Source of the DNA: Ectocarpus siliculosus
Lineage: Eukaryota > Sar > Phaeophyceae > Ectocarpales > Ectocarpaceae
Length of the DNA: 64,000 bases
Assembly (NCBI GenBank): GCA_000310025.1
Contig: FN648501.1
Span: 1-64,000 of the forward strand
Direction of reading: 5' to 3'
The position numbers were made by a program, and so were the translations under genes. Positions within the stretch are counted from its first letter, which is position 1. The number at the start of each line of letters is the position of its first letter. The notes beneath the pieces were generated by a model that was not told the DNA's origin, did no database searches, and saw only the letters and a list, made by a program, of their open reading frames with translations. This document shows, one piece after another, positions 1 to 11,322 of the stretch.

Positions 1-47
1 AATAAAATCGTTCAGATTTTGTCAGACAAAATCTGAACGGTTTTATT
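1..47. repeat. 47-bp near-perfect palindrome
   Basis: Bases 1-23 and 25-47 are reverse complements with one mismatch around a single central base. It sits about 80 bp beyond the stop codon of the minus-strand gene that ends at 125. It could be one end of a mobile element, a hairpin in the 3' region of that gene, or half of a larger inverted repeat cut off by the window edge. No second copy was seen in the window. Confidence 0.8.
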
Positions 48-124
48 ACGGGGACATCAACAACCACAACTACCAGATCAACAACCCAACCCGCCTCAAG
101 GCAACTTAGGGTTTTAATTTACAC

Positions 125-2599
125 TCACGTTGCCTCTTTCTCGATGTTGAAACGGAAGATGCCATCTGAACACTTCAGCTCTCCGTCATCGTCCAACAGG
201 TTAAGTTGTGAGACCACGCTCTTGGGCCAGCGAACCGAGACCTCAGAAGCGTCGTTATTGCCAGAGTCCCTTACGATGGATACCGCGAATTTTTCCTGGG
301 GTTCTTTCGACCCGCGCTTGGGGGCAGAATCATCCACGTCGCTGCTGCTGTCGGCCGACGACCCCTCGTCCGAGGACTCCCGTTCGGCACTTGCCTTCAC
401 GCTCTTCCCCCCAGTCGCTGGAAGTTGAGAAGGCACACATTCGGAAACGGGTTATTGCCCGGAGTCGACACGGAGGCGAAGTTCTTTCATGTTGGTCCAG
501 AAAGCCCGAAAAGTCCGGTTAACACACGAGCATCTCTTTTGATCGGCAGCATGCATAGCAGATATCAATCATTAGGGTTTCCTGGTCGACGCCGCGCAAC
601 CACACAGGATTGCGCCGTGCACATCACCCTGAGCGTGCTGAAGTCGTCGGGAACAATAGTGTGCGTGGAGATCTTCAACCGTTTGCATTACGAGCGATGG
701 CAGCAACTTTTCTAGCGACTGGCGGAGACGTGCCTAGGGCATGATAGCCGGTGATTCACTATGTACTACATATAGTTGACAACGACCACATGCACATGCC
801 ACCTCGAAACATACGCCACTATGTACTACATATAGGAACAACGACCCCCAATGCGTCCCACCTTGATTGTCACCAAACAAGAGGGCAAGTCGATCTTCGG
901 CAAAGAAGGACTGGTCGTCCACTTGGAGGTAAGCCTTCACCGCCTTCTGGTTCTTCAGAAGCGCCTTGAGCTTCGCTCCCGCCCCAACAGCCGGGATAGC
1001 CCCCAAAAGATCACGAAATTTGCCCCGCCTTTCCGCAAGCATGTGCCCGGAGGACAGCCCCACGAGTTTCCGGTCGACAATAAGCAGACCAAAGACGGTT
1101 GCAACCATGCGATACATGTACTTGGGGTCGAGCTCGCCACGGTCCCCTCGTATCTGGAACGTGAACTGTGCGCACAAGGAACGGGGGGAGAAAAAGAAGA
1201 GATTTTCATCAGCCAGTGAAACGTACCAAATGGGGCAGAACTAGCTGGTTACTACATTTGTTCACATACGCACAACATGAGGTGACAGTCAAGCACGGCG
1301 GCATGTCGAGGCATCACGTACCCAGTCATCCCACGTCCGCGGGGTGTAGTCGGGCTCTGTTCCAGACGTGGACATAAAGGGTTCCACCCCCCATCCAGGT
1401 GTGAGGTTCGACTTGTTCGAGGGGTTGACGTTCTCCGTACTGAGGTCATGTGTGAAGGCAGTCGTTCTCCTGTTCAACGACATCGTGAGAGCAGATTTGG
1501 GGACGTTGAACGTCCCGCTCATGAACGGTCCGTTTTTGTCTGTCTCCTCGAGTGAGAAACGCACAAGATGCGGAACCCAGAAGTCTACCTCCTGGTGCAT
1601 GCTGCTGATGAATGCTTTGCCAGCGATGGCAACCGCAGCACCCTCCTCCTCACTGACGAAGGTCTTCAGTAGCGAAAAGAGCTCGCTCGTCTCGGCGGGT
1701 ACTGGAATGACAGTCTCGTTGTCCTTGTAAGGGTGAGGGTCGTCCAGGCAGTTTCTCCGGGTAACCAACCCAGTGACCATAGCCCGCACGACTTCAAGGA
1801 CGACGAAATGGCGATAGCACTGTGTCCGAAAATCCTCGGTAAGACCCTTCTCCATCAATAGGTCCTGGACGAGCTGAGTGTCCTGGCTGTAGGATGTAAG
1901 CGAAAAGAAGGCTCCCATCGCGGTAACGGTGATGCTGTGCGGGGTATAGTCCGTGCCCGAAGCGTGGTCTTCGTGACCGGAACCCTAACAAGCGATAGGA
2001 GCGACGTGTGAGAGGAAGCGCAACGATGTCAAGTTCTAGTCCAAAAATATTGAAACAAATGATTTGTTGGATGCTACCAGTAGAGGAACCATGCTCCGCG
2101 TGAGGTTCATATTCCAACACTCATATCATGCACACCATGTGTATGGCTACGTGCAGCTTGCATGGTACCTACAGGCATCGGACAATTCAACTAACTCGTC
2201 ACGCACCTCTCCGGCAGAGTGTTTGGACGCTCGCACTACGCTCTTGACCTTGGCTGCCTTGGCCTTGACCACCTTGGCGTTTTGGTCGTTGAAGTATCGG
2301 CGAAGGAGTCGGAGCGAGGGCCTCTCCGGGTCCAACGCCAAGGCGTACACGTAGACGGCGAAAGAACTTTTTCCTTGGTTTTCCAAACCTAGCTGTTTTC
2401 GCATCGCCTCGTGGACACGATTGACGAGGTCCCTTCTGATAACCTTTTGTTCTCCCCTCTTGCCACCGTTCTTCATTATATGCCGCCACTTAGGCCCGAA
2501 AGCCTCCTTCGCACGCTCACGACAGATCTTTTTGTTCGGGTTGAAGACCTGTCGCACGAGGTCCCCTTGGCTTTTCGCGACGTCCAAGAAAGTGACATC
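125..2599 (-). CDS. multi-exon gene, unknown function (3' portion)
   Basis: Four exons chain in phase on the minus strand: 2599-2207 (phase 0 to 0, donor GTGCGT), 1984-1322 (0 to 0, donor GTACGT), 1165-874 (0 to 1, donor GTGACA) and 417-125 (1 to stop). Acceptors all end in AG, two of them (before 1165 and 417) after T/C-rich runs. They give about 546 residues. The first exon codes a Lys/Arg-rich segment (motifs LVRQVFNPNKK, KWRHIMKNGGK). The second starts GSGHEDHASG and is mixed alpha/beta-like. The third contains the stretch MVATVFGLLIVDRKLVG. The last is acidic and Ser/Asp-rich, then ends FRFNIEKEAT. No domain is recognised. The 5' end is missing; an upstream exon may lie at about 3486-3322. 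The 57-bp satellite just upstream and the palindrome just downstream could mean the unit is a large DNA element, but no transposase motif is visible, so a host gene is equally possible. Confidence 0.6.
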
Positions 2600-2689
2600 C
2601 TGTTCGAACGATGTACGAGAAATTTATCGTTCAGGTGGGAACGATGTGAGAGGTTGATTTGATCCCAAGACAGCGAACTTAGCCCGGGC

Positions 2690-3230
2690 AAGTATCAATC
2701 CCTATCGAGTCTCCCGACGATACGACGAGTTCATGCAGACCCGGGCACGTTTATATCCCTACCAACTCTCCCAAAGATAAGACGAGTTCATGCAGATCCG
2801 GGCAAGTTTACATCCCTATCAAGTCTTCTGCAGATAAGAGGAGTAGTTACAGACCCGGCATCTTTATATCCCTACCAAGTCTCCCGAAGATACGACGAGT
2901 TCCATGCAGACCCGGGCAAGTTTATATCCCTATCAAGTCTCCCGAAAATAAGACGAGTTCCTGCCGATCCGGGCAAGGTTATATCCCTATCAAGTCTTCC
3001 GCAGATAAGAGGAGTAGTTACAGACCCGGCAACTTTATATCCCTACCAAGTCTCCCGAAGATACGACGAGTTCCATGCAGACCCGGGCAAGTTTATATCC
3101 CTATCAAGTCTCCCCAAGATAAGAAGGAGTAGTTTCAGACCCGGGCAAGTGTATATCCGTATCAAAATTCCCGTCTCCCGAAGATGAGAAGGAAGAGTTG
3201 CAGACCCGGGCAAGTAATTTCCCGATCAGG
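2690..3230. repeat. satellite array, ~57-bp monomer
   Basis: About nine monomers share the core TTTATATCCCTA(C/T)CAAGTC followed by TCCCGAAGATA and a GACCCGGGCAAG segment. The core recurs near 2755, 2812, 2867, 2925, 2982, 3038, 3095, 3152 and 3215, a spacing of 55-63 bp. A higher-order period of about 170 bp (three monomers) is visible: the stretch from 2830 is repeated almost exactly from 3000. The array lies between the minus-strand gene at 125-2599 and a candidate upstream exon, so it may be intronic or subterminal to an element. Confidence 0.9.
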
Positions 3231-3321
3231 TGTACCTTTACCAAATCCCGCCTGATACATGAGGACGTTCCGGGGTCCGTTCTGCCAGCTGCTGTTAACC
3301 CTCTCAAGTAGGATAGCTCAC

Positions 3322-3486
3322 CGTGGTGGTCTTCTCGACCGTACGCTGGCGTCTCCCCACCTCCTCGGCTTGGTCATGGGTGAGAAAGGAGTAGACGTTC
3401 ACGGATATTTTCATTTTCTCCAGCTGCCCCTTCAGAGTAGGCATCTTGGTTGCACAGTCGTCTGCCGGATGAAAATGGAACGACAC
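3322..3486 (-). CDS. candidate exon, unknown product
   Basis: An open segment with motifs SFHFHPADDCATKMPTLKG and VYSFLTHDQAEEVGRRQR ends at a good donor (CCACG then GTGAGC) in phase 0, which matches the phase-0 start of the exon at 2599. It may therefore be an upstream exon of the 125-2599 gene, with the satellite in the intron. The 5' limit is unclear, because no acceptor lies between the last in-frame stop and the open segment. The opposite strand is also open here (3259-3591), so the call is tentative. Confidence 0.35.
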
Positions 3487-3599
3487 GCCGCGAAAATGGC
3501 GACGTTACAGCACCGTGGGGATACGATCCACCCGCTGCTTAGAGCTATGGGGAATACGGTACACGAGATACGTCATCGGCTATTCGGCTAGAGTTAGGC

Positions 3600-4243
3600 T
3601 ATGAGATTCGCAGGGGGGGGTTCTGAAATGATGACACCATGCTGTTGCAGAGGCTTACCATCTTAGGAGTGGTTAGTGTTGAAAATGAAAACTATCAGCA
3701 GCTCTTACAGAACATTAAACATCCGTGTTGTCACTTGTCCAAGACAATTACGACGCAGGCCCTTGAGGAATGGTTCACTATCGCTAGATAAATTTCGATC
3801 ACTCAGGTGTTTTCGGGTGGGTACGACGATGGGTACCCTACAATGAATGGAAAGGGACGATGAAGACCTGGCGCGCTAAACAGCCATGACCTGGCGCACC
3901 ACAACGATGCATTTTGACTGCTCACTCTACACACGACAATCAGTCAATTTATGTACCCAATGATTGCGCACTACTCCGAGGACCACGACAACGTAGCGTG
4001 CCACGAAAAAACACACCCGACAAACCGGCTTACCCGACACCTTCCGATCCCTTTTCAGCATAACATACAGGGAGATGCACAAGATGGCTACCAAACCGGA
4101 TTGTTGAGCCTGTTACCCACGGGGGTTATATCGCTGTGTGATGCTCGGGGAATCGTGGACGTTCAGGGAGCTTCCCTCTATGTGATACTTTGTTTCGTGT
4201 CATCTTGAGAAAAAAAAATTAAATGAAATGAAATACGCCTTAC
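3600..4243. other. no convincing gene
   Basis: Neither strand shows a splice-flanked coding segment that I trust. A short plus-strand open frame at 3951-4208 has no supporting features. Confidence 0.5.
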
Positions 4244-5786
4244 CGTCTGTAAAGAGTCCGCCCTGAAGGTCGCCTCCGCGACTCAGCGACAAACCTAAAT
4301 CGGTCGCGAACGCTGCATTGAGTACCGCTGCGCGGTGCTGTCCCTGCACCGCAACAAACTCCGGCCGCGCAGCGTTGAACTCAATGTTGGTTGGTGGTCC
4401 ATACGCAGCGTAGTCCTGTGAGATACAAAGTACATCATGTCGAGAGAAGAAGTTCTAAGTGAAAGCAACAAACGGTCAAATTACAACGGAAAGTTGTGGG
4501 CGGATAAAGCACGCAGCAGAAGACGTCCAGTACCAAATGCGATGTTCGGTTGCGGCCTTCATCAACAAAAGGCCCGTCTTACGTGTGTGTGTGAGCATAC
4601 TATACCTGCTTCTTTTGCCATCACATCTGTTCATGTTTAGTGGGCATCACGTGCTGGCCATCAACCTATAATCCACCACAGAAATCCAACGTTCCTCAAC
4701 TCAACTCTAGCCGACCAATTTCCACACCGAAGCCTACAGAAGTTCTACTTTGCCCCCGTCCCGCGTGTCTCATTGTTTGACATTTTGGCAACTTACCCCC
4801 GCTTTCGGGGGAGAACAATGAAGAGGGAAGACAGTGCGATGTGGGTACACACGGTACGTTCTCCTTTCTAAAACACAGTAGTGGTGAGCTATTGTCGCCG
4901 TCCAAAGTGCCCGGGTTGTGTTACGCTTTCTTTCGATCATGGATGACGGCGGCCAACTCGAGGTTACCACCTACTCGCAAGAGTTATAATTTCGTCACCC
5001 GAAAAAAGCGATATAGTCTACAGACGATCGCGTGCTCATTATTGCTTGAACCTAGCGACAGAAGACCTTCTTGACGGCTCACCCACAAAGTTGCCTTTAT
5101 TGTCTCATCCCAAGTAGCCTCAGGGCCCTTGGCCTGAATAAGAGCGCTGATCCGTGATTCCATCTCCCTCCGCTGTGGCACGCACGATAACGAGAGGTGT
5201 TCGGAATGTTCTAAATCAGGCGACGCAGCTTATTTTCGGTGCGTCTTATCTGCCAGACTGCGTGTGGTACAGCGGGACGGCAAAGACTGACTGTAGGTTA
5301 CATCTACCTCAAATACCATGTTTGACGGAAAAAGTAAGAGATAGCACTTCTCGCCTGCACCCAGAAGGATATCCCCCGAAGAGATAAGGCTGCTTAGCTC
5401 TGTGGAGAGCCGACGGCCTCCCATTTTTGTTTCGAAGGATGCGAACGGGGTAAAAAGTCTACCAATACATAAGGACTCCGCTCACCTCATCGCTTGTTTC
5501 CGGCAAGTGCCCTAGCGCCTTCATCGTCTCGCTGAGCCACGTCTCCGTTGTTCCCCACGTCTTCGATGCTGGAGAAAGTATCATGAAGGTCGTCTCCGAC
5601 ATGGCACCGCAGGAAACAACGGAGTCCGCAAACGAGCGGGCTATGGCTGGGTCAAAGGCGTTGGGATTCTTCATGTGGTTGCGCTTTCCTTCCGCCAGCG
5701 ACTCGTTGTTGCATGTGTAGACGAACTCGGTCGGTTTGAACGTGACAAGTTCCCCCCCCGACGTTGGCTCCATCGTTGCCGAAGCC
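4244..5786 (-). CDS. multi-exon gene fragment, unknown function
   Basis: Three splice-flanked coding segments lie on the minus strand. Exon 5786-5486 begins at an ATG (MASATMEPTSGGELVTFKP) and ends TSDE before GTGAGC in phase 0; a frame may continue upstream to an acceptor near 5850. Exon 5172-5083 (30 codons, starts RREMESRISALIQAKG, ends ATLW before GTGAGC) is phase 0 to 0. Exon 4415-4244 follows TCTCACAG, starts DYAAYGPPTNIEF and ends FTDG before GTAAGG in phase 1. The last has no internal Met but is clearly protein-like, with small Ala/Gly-rich stretches. A further exon may lie around 4950-4790, and the 3' end was not found. No family is recognised, and the grouping into one gene rests on strand and phase only. 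Confidence 0.5.
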
Positions 5787-6197
5787 ATGATGCCCTCCAC
5801 CGCGCGCCGCTCCTTCGAAGGACAAGAAGAGGGTTGGCGGTGTCTGCCACAACAATCTTCTCGTTCCTGGCCCGTTCGAACGTAATCATTGCTTGGGGCA
5901 TGAAAGATGCAAAATATATCACCAACGGAAAAAAAAAATCAGCGCCGGAAGATTCGTAAATCTTTGCAATTACAGCAGTAGTTCGGGAGGAAGGTGGCAA
6001 CGTGCCGAGTTTGTGTAAGGCGTTCGGCGAGCTCGAGACGGGACTGTCATCACAGTCATCTCCGAAAGAGATCCTCCGCCACCACCTCTTGTCTGCTTTT
6101 ACGTTTTTACCTCCCAGTCAGGGTTTAAGCTTTTCTCTCCCTCAGCAGAGAGTGCCGTCTCGCGAGGTAGCTGCCTCCCGGTAGGGTTAACGGGACG

Positions 6198-6494
6198 TTA
6201 TCCCTCCCCCGCAGTATCTTCTAACGGTTGGAGTGGATATGCCTGGGCTCTCAACAGGTGCGCGCGTGTGAAGATCATCGAGAGTTTGTCATCACTCCAA
6301 ACATGTGCTCTTCTTCTCCCGGAATGTGCCGTATCACCCCCCTTCCCGCGATCACACAGAAAAGGGTTCCTCTCCCTGAGCTCCCCCTTACCCATCCCTC
6401 GTGCGGCGTATTCAGTTTGTACTGCTGTGGCGACTTTCCCGGAAGTCGTCTCACATACAGCAGTGTAGTTTTTAGCTAATAGAAAACGATCCAC
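6198..6494 (-). CDS. open segment, doubtful
   Basis: A 98-residue open frame with motifs KVATAVQTEYAARGMGKG and HVWSDDKLSMIFTRAHLL ends in a stop. The residue usage looks protein-like, but the opposite strand is open too and no strong acceptor precedes it. It could be the last exon of a minus-strand gene. No family is recognised. Confidence 0.25.
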   Translation of the reverse strand: MDRFLLAKNYTAVCETTSGKVATAVQTEYAARGMGKGELRERNPFLCDRGKGGDTAHSGRRRAHVWSDDKLSMIFTRAHLLRAQAYPLQPLEDTAGEG

Positions 6495-8353
6495 GGAACC
6501 CCCTACCTTGACTGTTTCCTACAAGTTGTTATGAACAGCAGGCGTGAATACACGTGCAAGGTTTGTTGCGCAACAACCTCACGAAGAAAAAAGGGACCTA
6601 GTCATCCTCGGGAAAATGCGACAGAGTATCGCCACTGGTTCCTGCCTCTAGGTGACATGTACAGTAGTCCAAGTGTGCAGGATTAGGCCTCCCTATGATA
6701 CGGCCCGCCGTGCGTTAGCCAGAAACCACCCACCCTCTGAACAAGCTATTAGCCAAACACAACCGCTTATAATAAAACGTAGAATGAGTGCCGTAGAAGG
6801 CGCCGTTAACCCGTCTGGTGTATCTTTTTTAAACCGCATCGTTTCATGTGCGCATCCTCTTCTCTCGTGTCACCTGCAAGCAGCACCGGTCTGAAAGCTA
6901 CCGCAGTTGTACATTGAGTGGATGAACATGGCAACGGGTTGCACGCAACGTTAGTGAAATAGCAAGATAGGGGGTTTTGATTCACACTAGGAGAGATGCA
7001 TGAGGCTGGAAGACTTACTGCTGTAGCTTAGGTTCAGTTGGGCGAGCTTCGTGTCTCAACGTGCACATACATGAACAACCCCGGCGGTACGCATAGAGAG
7101 TCCTGTTGACGACGTCATATTCTTACCTGCGTAGAAAAAAAAAAAGCAACCCTTTGGAAGGAGGTCAGGGTTGTCTCACAAACACAACTCCCAGCTTGGC
7201 GTCTCAGGACGGTATTAGCAGACGAGGTTTTGGGCAGGGCTTTTGTGGGCTCCCTTCTTACTAGGCACAAGAGGTGAGACCACCCATACCCTCCGGCATG
7301 CACGGCTTCAACGGCAATCATGCCGGGTCATCCTTCCCCTTTGTATCTTGGGGCTCGTTCAGACACATTGGGTCGGTTGCATGCGAAGGGGATACGTTAC
7401 GGTTTGCACTACAAGTAGGCAAGTACCTGACCACGTTTGCTCAGACGGTCCTCATCGCTCAGGACCATTCTGGTAGCAAGCGCAAAACAGCGCCACGGTT
7501 GGGGTTGGCTTCATTTGCATTTTTGAGGTGACAAACTGCAAGGCTGTCGGGCAGATAACCAATCCGAAAATCACTACATACAGGAAACACCGTCCTGCGA
7601 ACGCATGTAACGCGTAGAGGTTGTCTAATCGCCACCCACGGGAATAGTCCCACAAAGCACCACAACAACAAACGTTTAGTGTTGTACGTTGTGAGTGCCG
7701 CTGCTGAGCCGGGTACCTGCTGTTCTCTTTCTCCTTTCAGTTTATAGAAAAAAAATTACCCCCCAAGTGCCCAGTGGACGATGGTGTGTGCCAAGGGGAA
7801 GCAAGACAAAGCGCGCCCCGATGTGTGTGTGTGTGCGCCCACCGACTGCTGTGCGCTATTGGCGTAGAAGTAGTTGTTACCCCTCCCCCTCCTGTCGTGG
7901 CTGTCGCCGTAGCCCGAAACGTAGGAACTGTGGGCTGATCGGCCCCAGACCAGCCGCTCGCACCCGCCCGGCCAAACAAAATTTATTTCCCGCTCTTTTG
8001 CTCACAAGCTATGTATGCATATGTTGTCTGTGGCCTAGAGCCGACACCTTTGTTCACAAGCTATGAGGTCTTTGGGGGGGTACCTCGAGCCGACCCCTCC
8101 CACATATAGCTTGCTTAATCCTACTGGTGGAATCTGCGAGAACGGATCGCCTTCTGTACTCATCGTAGGATATGTATGTGGTCGATACGGGAAGCATGCG
8201 GCCTCTCAACTTTCAATCCCGCTCCACACTGCTGGTACTCGAGTCGATTATTATACAACGTAAATTTAGCGCGGTGCAGCCAGACAGACGGAAAAGTAAA
8301 ATCGATCGACTGCTGCTGTGGTAAATTAAATATATATCCTTCCTGTGTTTTAA

Positions 8354-8373
8354 TGTGTGTGTGTGTGTGTGTT
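8354..8373. repeat. (GT)n microsatellite
   Basis: About ten GT dinucleotides in a row within AT-rich flanks. Confidence 0.9.
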
Positions 8374-9065
8374 TGAGTCCTGTTGTACATTGTCTAGGCC
8401 CTTTCTTGTGGTATAGGGTACGGTGGTGTGTATCGCTCCCGATCCTACGGCGCCGTAGTAGCGTCGCTGTTATGATGTATGTCACAGCCGTATGTCGTGT
8501 GTGCTACTCGAAAGAACCGGCTGACAGTTGGTGCGTCAGTTGGCGGTCCTAGGATTCAAAGCCAGTGTCCGTCATCCGACCATAAGAGTTATTTAAAACT
8601 CGAAAATTCACCCAAATTTCTCTGCAGACCAGCAACACGTTGCCAGAGCGATACGTTGCGTTACGGTTGAAAAAAACACTTAGCAACCAGGGAAGTTCAG
8701 CCTCCGCCCGGAAGGAGCGGAGGCTGAATTTAGACAGCGGGTGAGAACATTTTGGTGCCCGCCCCAACTTCTTCGCTTCGGCTGCATCATCACAGAACGC
8801 GCGCTTGCTTGTCGGGCATCATGCTCTGTCTGATTGTGCCTGCTGCTGCTGCTGCCGCCGCTGCTGCCTTAAATGTGTTTTCTTTGGGTGTGCTCCCGCT
8901 CGTGCTCTTCGTCGAAGCGCCTGTTGTGTCTGTCTGCGCCGATTTCCCCTCAGGTCCCCAAACCGCCGTCCCTCGTCTCTCCCTCGTCTCTTATTTTGCC
9001 TCCGCTCCAGCAGCAGCTCCAGTAGCAGTTATAATGCGTACAGCAGTTGACAAACACATGAAGTC

Positions 9066-9090
9066 GAGAGAGAGAGAGAGAGAGAGAGAG
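9066..9090. repeat. (GA)n microsatellite
   Basis: About twelve uninterrupted GA units, followed by a short imperfect continuation. Confidence 0.9.
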
Positions 9091-9739
9091 GCCCCGAGAG
9101 AGAACTAACAAACCACACCCCGTTGACACCCTTCTCTCTATCTCTCCCGCTTTCTTTGTTTGGCACTTTGCACGGCAAGCAACAACAAAAGTAAAGCTGG
9201 CGGCCGTTGCATCAGAAGAAGTTGACTCGATGGTTGAGCGGGATCAAAACTACACCCACCCACCCACCCCCCTGTTTTGGCCAGATTTTGCGGCAGTCCC
9301 GAGTTTTAAATAAATGTGGATCACATGCGGACCCAAATACTGGTCATGGCCGAATAGACCAAAAAATGCCCAAGTTCCCTCTCGGAGTTTTGCATAACTC
9401 TACACGGCGTTGATCTCAAGCTAAAAAATACCACCGATCTCTGTTCACCTGGTAGTTTCCGCCTGATTCATATTGTGTCCAGCTTTAAGTGCAGACCTTC
9501 CACAACAACTGGCCTCGTCGAATAGCGACTCAGCTAGGTACATATTTTTGTTGTTGTGCAGCGTGAAATGAACCCATATCATTGGTCAACGACCACCTTC
9601 ACCCCGCTGCGTCCTAAAACACGCGGGGTTACCCTGCCCTAGGTATTTTGCTTTATCCTGTTTTCTGAATTCGGGAAAGTAAACCGAACTGACGGGGAAT
9701 GAGAGCTTTCATTTCAGCTGCTTGCACAATCCTTTTCCT

Positions 9740-9835
9740 CCGCAACCATGGGATGTTGTTGTTGTTGTTGTTGTTGTCTTCACATTAAAAACCGTTCCGA
9801 TCTCTCTCTACCCAGTACCTTCGTGGGATACCCAA
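9740..9835 (+). repeat. dispersed repeat R2, copy 1
   Basis: The stretch holding (GTT)n, then CTTCACATTAAAAACCG, TCTCTCTCTACCCAGTACC and TTCGTGGG, matches the reverse complement of about 27995-28065. The match covers some 70 bp with a few differences. Ends and full length are not defined, and the family is unknown. Confidence 0.55.
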
Positions 9836-10000
9836 CAGCGGAACCTGAATCCTCCCGACCAAAACAACCATGCAACCATGGCAGCTGAACAGGTATCAGT
9901 TTCCTCCTCTGCGAGACAACACCAACAATCTGTAAGCAGTGCAACTACAGCAACCTCAGGTATGCAGCGCATTTGCACACGCACAACACGTTGTCCGGTC

Positions 10001-10310
10001 GCCCCGGTGGTCTAGTTGGTATCTCCGAAACCTTCGAGAGGTCAGGGGTTCGAATACCGGCGTAAGCGAGCTTTTCTTGCAGTGTGAGTTTTTCTCCCGC
10101 TTCCGCTCGTGGCCCAGTGGATAGCGCTAGTTCGTGTGTACACAGAGGGAAGAGGGTGCTGAACTCTTCTCGCATTATAAATCGAAGGCAAAGTGCCGCA
10201 GGAGGGGAGGGTAGAGAGGGGCCAGGCTGTGTGACCACGGGTTGGAGTAAACGCCACTAGTGCTGTGAGCGCTGATTTCAAATGAAGACAAAAAATAAAA
10301 AAATACCCAA
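10001..10310 (+). mobile_element. tRNA-derived SINE, copy A
   Basis: A pol III promoter is visible: A box TGGTCTAGTTGGT (about 10008-10020) and B box GGTTCGAATACC (about 10047-10058), spaced as in a tRNA. The sequence then runs into a body ending in an A-rich tail (about 10285-10307). The body includes a second tRNA-like piece, TGGCCCAGTGGATAGCGC (about 10110), and a GTGTGACCACGGGTTGGAG stretch. The whole ~300 bp is matched by a diverged copy at 17314-17609 in the same orientation. The tRNA part does not fold with a convincing acceptor stem, so it is not read as a functional tRNA. Source tRNA is not assigned. Confidence 0.8.
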
Positions 10311-11129
10311 ACAACTTCTAGTTGCTGTACTCTAGTCTATGCGGGGTGTATGTTGGGGTCACGCTAAGAACGGTAGACCGATCAAGCAAGGTTGGAATGC
10401 ACACGTGTAGCAGCGTGTGGTGCTGTGGTGGCGGCGACCGAGCGCCATTGCCGCAGAGAGGAGGGAGGGTAGGAAGGGCTACTGCTGTAGCCCTCGCACA
10501 CATTGAGGCTACATCATGACTCCAACAGCAGAAGACTACATGTCGTCCAACTCCTGCATCCTCCCCGTCAGTAGCGGAGGGGTCCTCATTTCCTGTCCGG
10601 TCAGGGTACTTTTCCGGTATCAGGGAACAGTATGCACCCAGTTGGGTTGCTTTTCGACCAGGGTACAGTGCCCTCTCGTGTCGTTTGCCCAAAAAAAAGC
10701 ATGAACGATTCCGATCTGTCTGATACCACAACTGGCACGCGTTCGACGCAGAAGACATCACTCAGGGGTAGCTTGTAGCGCGGACCCGTCGGTACTCGGC
10801 GAAAAACTCCCGCGTCGGTATTTATTTAGCTTTTTTTTTTTGTTCGGAGGAAGTAGAAAGGGTAGGCATGCCGTTGGTATATGGCGACACATTTAAAAAG
10901 GGGAACCCCAAACAATCAACATTACTTGGCCTTGTTTCGAGGCTGTTGTAATTGCAAATGTGCTCTCTGGTATGATTATGCGTGTATTGTTTCAAACAAC
11001 TAGTACAACCGTCCAGGGTAACACGGCAGGGGGTAAACATCAGGGCCTTTTTCTTCTTGTCGTATGAAGGTCGTGCCCCACCTTCCTCTTGCGATGCGTG
11101 CTTTATACTTCTATGTTTTACCGCGAGAG

Positions 11130-11322
11130 GGGTCTAGCCGCCCATCCCCTCGCCAACAGTGCTAAGGTTTAAGTTTGGTAATCGCGAGAGCTCTCGCAGC
11201 TCTATTTCGATTTCACCTGCGAATTTGTAGAGTTTTGATCCGGTATGGGGATGCGAACTTACGAGAAACGCGACTAGAGGTTTCGACCTGGTTTCGACCT
11301 TACCAATATACCACCTGGGCGT
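11130..11322 (-). mobile_element. possible second SINE family
   Basis: On the minus strand, GGTGGTATATTGGTAAGG (near 11318-11301) resembles an A box and GTTCGCATCCCC (near 11257-11246) a B box, at tRNA-like spacing. A ~110-bp non-tRNA body follows. The body differs from the SINE at 10.0 and 17.3 kb and no second copy was seen, so this could also be a solitary tRNA pseudogene. Confidence 0.4.

Larger units (their letters stand above)
6500..9960. other. apparently non-coding stretch with microsatellites
   Basis: No splice-consistent coding segment was found. The region holds simple repeats: (GT)n at 8354-8373, CTG/CCG-rich at 8838-8870, (GA)n at 9066-9090, CCCA repeats near 9247-9272 and (GTT)n at 9754-9777. 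Open frames here are short and mostly follow the simple repeats. Confidence 0.5.

Noticed and set aside
8838-8870. Poly-Ala/poly-Leu coding segment in the frame around 8752-9108
   Set aside because: The frame is produced by CTG/CCG simple repeats and continues into a (GA)n run. No splice sites or other support.
10001-10075. Functional tRNA gene
   Set aside because: A and B boxes are present, but there is no convincing acceptor or anticodon stem, and the sequence continues into a body shared with 17.3 kb, so it is the head of a SINE.
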